Assembly (NCBI GenBank): GCA_900554265.1
Contig: USGZ01000005.1
Location: 1 to 14,717 of the forward strand
Reading direction: 5' to 3'
Source of the DNA: an uncultured Porphyromonadaceae bacterium
Lineage (GTDB): Bacteria; Bacteroidota; Bacteroidia; Bacteroidales; Muribaculaceae
DNA length: 14,717 bases
Under the pieces are notes generated by a model that worked only from the letters and a program-made list of their open reading frames with translations, did not search any database and was not told where the DNA came from. Positions 13,838-14,717 of the stretch are shown here, piece after piece (the first letter of the stretch is position 1; the number at the start of each line of letters is the position of its first letter). Position numbers and translations under genes: made by a program.

Positions 13838-14317
13838 ATGAAAAAGATAGCCCTCTTTATCGCCGGCGCCCTGCTGCTGGCATCCTGCGGCTCCCGCGAA
13901 GCCGCCGCCGACCAGAAAGAAAAAGAAACGGCCGAAGCCAAAGTCGCCGCTCCCGCCGCCACCACGCCTTGCTATAACCCCGACGGCAGCGTCCACGAAC
14001 TCGAAAACGGCTCGATGTATGCTCCGGGCAGCGCCGTACCCAACCTTACGGTTCTGGATTTCAACGCCGTATGGTGCGGACCGTGCCGTCAGCTGGCTCC
14101 CGTGCTCGGCGACCTGGCCGCTGAATATACCGGCAAGGTGACCTTCGTGAGCATCGACGTCGATACTTACGGTGAACTCTTCCAGGCTTACAATGTAGGC
14201 GATGCCATCCCCGCCGTAGTAATCCTGCGCCCCGACGGCACCAGGCAGAGCTATATCGGCACCGGCGACCTGCTGCCTGCCGCAAAGTTCAGAGCCATCA
14301 TCGACGCAAACCTCTGA
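13838..14317 (+). CDS. Thioredoxin-like lipoprotein
   Basis: A 159-residue envelope protein. The signal MKKIALFIAGALLLASC ends in a lipobox, LLASC, with Cys17 as the lipidated residue. A charged Ala/Lys/Glu-rich linker (about 18-45) leads to the thioredoxin domain. LDFNAVWCGPCRQLAPVL holds the redox pair Cys80-Cys83 in the classical WCGPC form, and AIPAVVIL carries the cis-proline (Pro125). It should be anchored on the periplasmic side and act as an oxidoreductase (reductant or isomerase) for exported proteins. The WCGPC form favours a reducing, thioredoxin-like role over a DsbA-like one. An extra Cys45 lies in the linker. It starts just after a terminator and ends 27 bases before the helicase gene. 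Confidence 0.92.
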   Translation: MKKIALFIAGALLLASCGSREAAADQKEKETAEAKVAAPAATTPCYNPDGSVHELENGSMYAPGSAVPNLTVLDFNAVWCGPCRQLAPVLGDLAAEYTGKVTFVSIDVDTYGELFQAYNVGDAIPAVVILRPDGTRQSYIGTGDLLPAAKFRAIIDANL

Positions 14318-14344
14318 TCCGCGACCACCTCATAATTCTCTCCC

Positions 14345-14717
14345 ATGACAGTACAAGAACTTGAAAGCCGCGCCGCCGAACGCCTGGACATTCCGCAGCT
14401 CAACGGCATGCAGCAGGCAATGGCCTCGCAGACCCTGCCGGCGCGCATCCTCCTGCTGGCCCCGACGGGCACGGGCAAGACCCTGGCCTTCGCCCTGCCC
14501 TTCCTGGCCTCGTTGCCCGCCGGCGGCGACAAGGTCAAAGGCGTGGTCATCGCTCCGACCCGCGAACTCGTCCTCCAGATATTCGAGGTAATCCGCACGC
14601 TGGCCTCGCCGGAGTACAAGACCGCCGCCTTCTACGGCGGCCACGACATGCAGGCCGAGCTGGCCTCGCTCTCGGGCAAGCCGGATATCATCGTGGCCAC
14701 CCCCGGGCGCCTGCTGG
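14345..14717 (+). CDS. DEAD/DEAH-box RNA helicase, N-terminal part
   Basis: The first 124 codons of a helicase run off the window. MTVQELESRAAERLDIPQLN is followed by a Q-motif-like NGMQQAMA, motif I APTGTGKT (39-46), motif Ia APTRELVLQ (70-78), a Gly-Gly (98-99) and motif Ib ATPGRLL (118-124). These define a superfamily 2 DEAD-box-type protein that unwinds RNA or remodels RNP with ATP. Motif II and the second RecA domain are outside the window, so the exact subfamily cannot be named. The start was chosen as the first ATG after the thioredoxin gene, with a 27-base gap and no promoter visible, suggesting co-transcription. The frame is open to the last base. Confidence 0.88.
   Translation, partial: MTVQELESRAAERLDIPQLNGMQQAMASQTLPARILLLAPTGTGKTLAFALPFLASLPAGGDKVKGVVIAPTRELVLQIFEVIRTLASPEYKTAAFYGGHDMQAELASLSGKPDIIVATPGRLL

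Overview
The window looks like a chromosomal piece of a gut-type Bacteroidales bacterium. A Muribaculaceae-like genome is my best guess, but that is inference. Three things point there. Promoters carry the Bacteroidetes -7 box TAnnTTTG, several with a TTG about 19-21 nt upstream. Start codons lack Shine-Dalgarno sequences. The ribosomal trio rpmB-rpmG-DUF4295 is a Bacteroidetes signature. Core genes are GC-rich, while three accessory patches are visibly more AT-rich: the GNAT module, the acyltransferase, and the DUF3791/DUF3990 cassette.

Layout from left to right. At 1-134 is the 3' end of a hexapeptide-repeat (gamma carbonic anhydrase-like) gene with a hairpin terminator. At 258-944 (minus) is a two-gene toxin-antitoxin-like module: a 56-residue protein followed by a GNAT acetyltransferase. 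At 1149-3494 (minus) is a large secreted phosphodiester glycosidase (NAGPA/DUF2233) with Ig-like and sandwich domains. A divergent promoter region separates it from ychF (3778-4878, plus). The convergent rpmB-rpmG-DUF4295 operon (4964-5604, minus) is followed upstream by a membrane acyltransferase (5810-6859, minus). Divergent from that is a secreted GH35 beta-galactosidase (7095-9455).

The most unusual element is at 9514-10438. Three short genes are coupled by ATGA overlaps, and the middle one (DUF3990) has motifs resembling an ADP-ribosyltransferase. A DUF3791-like small protein lies before it and another small protein after it. I read this as a candidate toxin/antitoxin or defence cassette.

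The right part is housekeeping: hpt (10659-11201) and adk (11346-11924), both in nucleotide metabolism, then an AMP-forming long-chain acyl-CoA ligase (11978-13708), a thioredoxin-like lipoprotein (13838-14317), and the start of a DEAD-box helicase (14345 to the window edge).

I saw no rRNA, tRNA, insertion sequence or CRISPR array. No stretch longer than 300 bases is without a gene; the longest intergenic regions (3495-3777, 10439-10658, 5605-5809, 945-1148) are covered by the promoter, repeat and hairpin entries.
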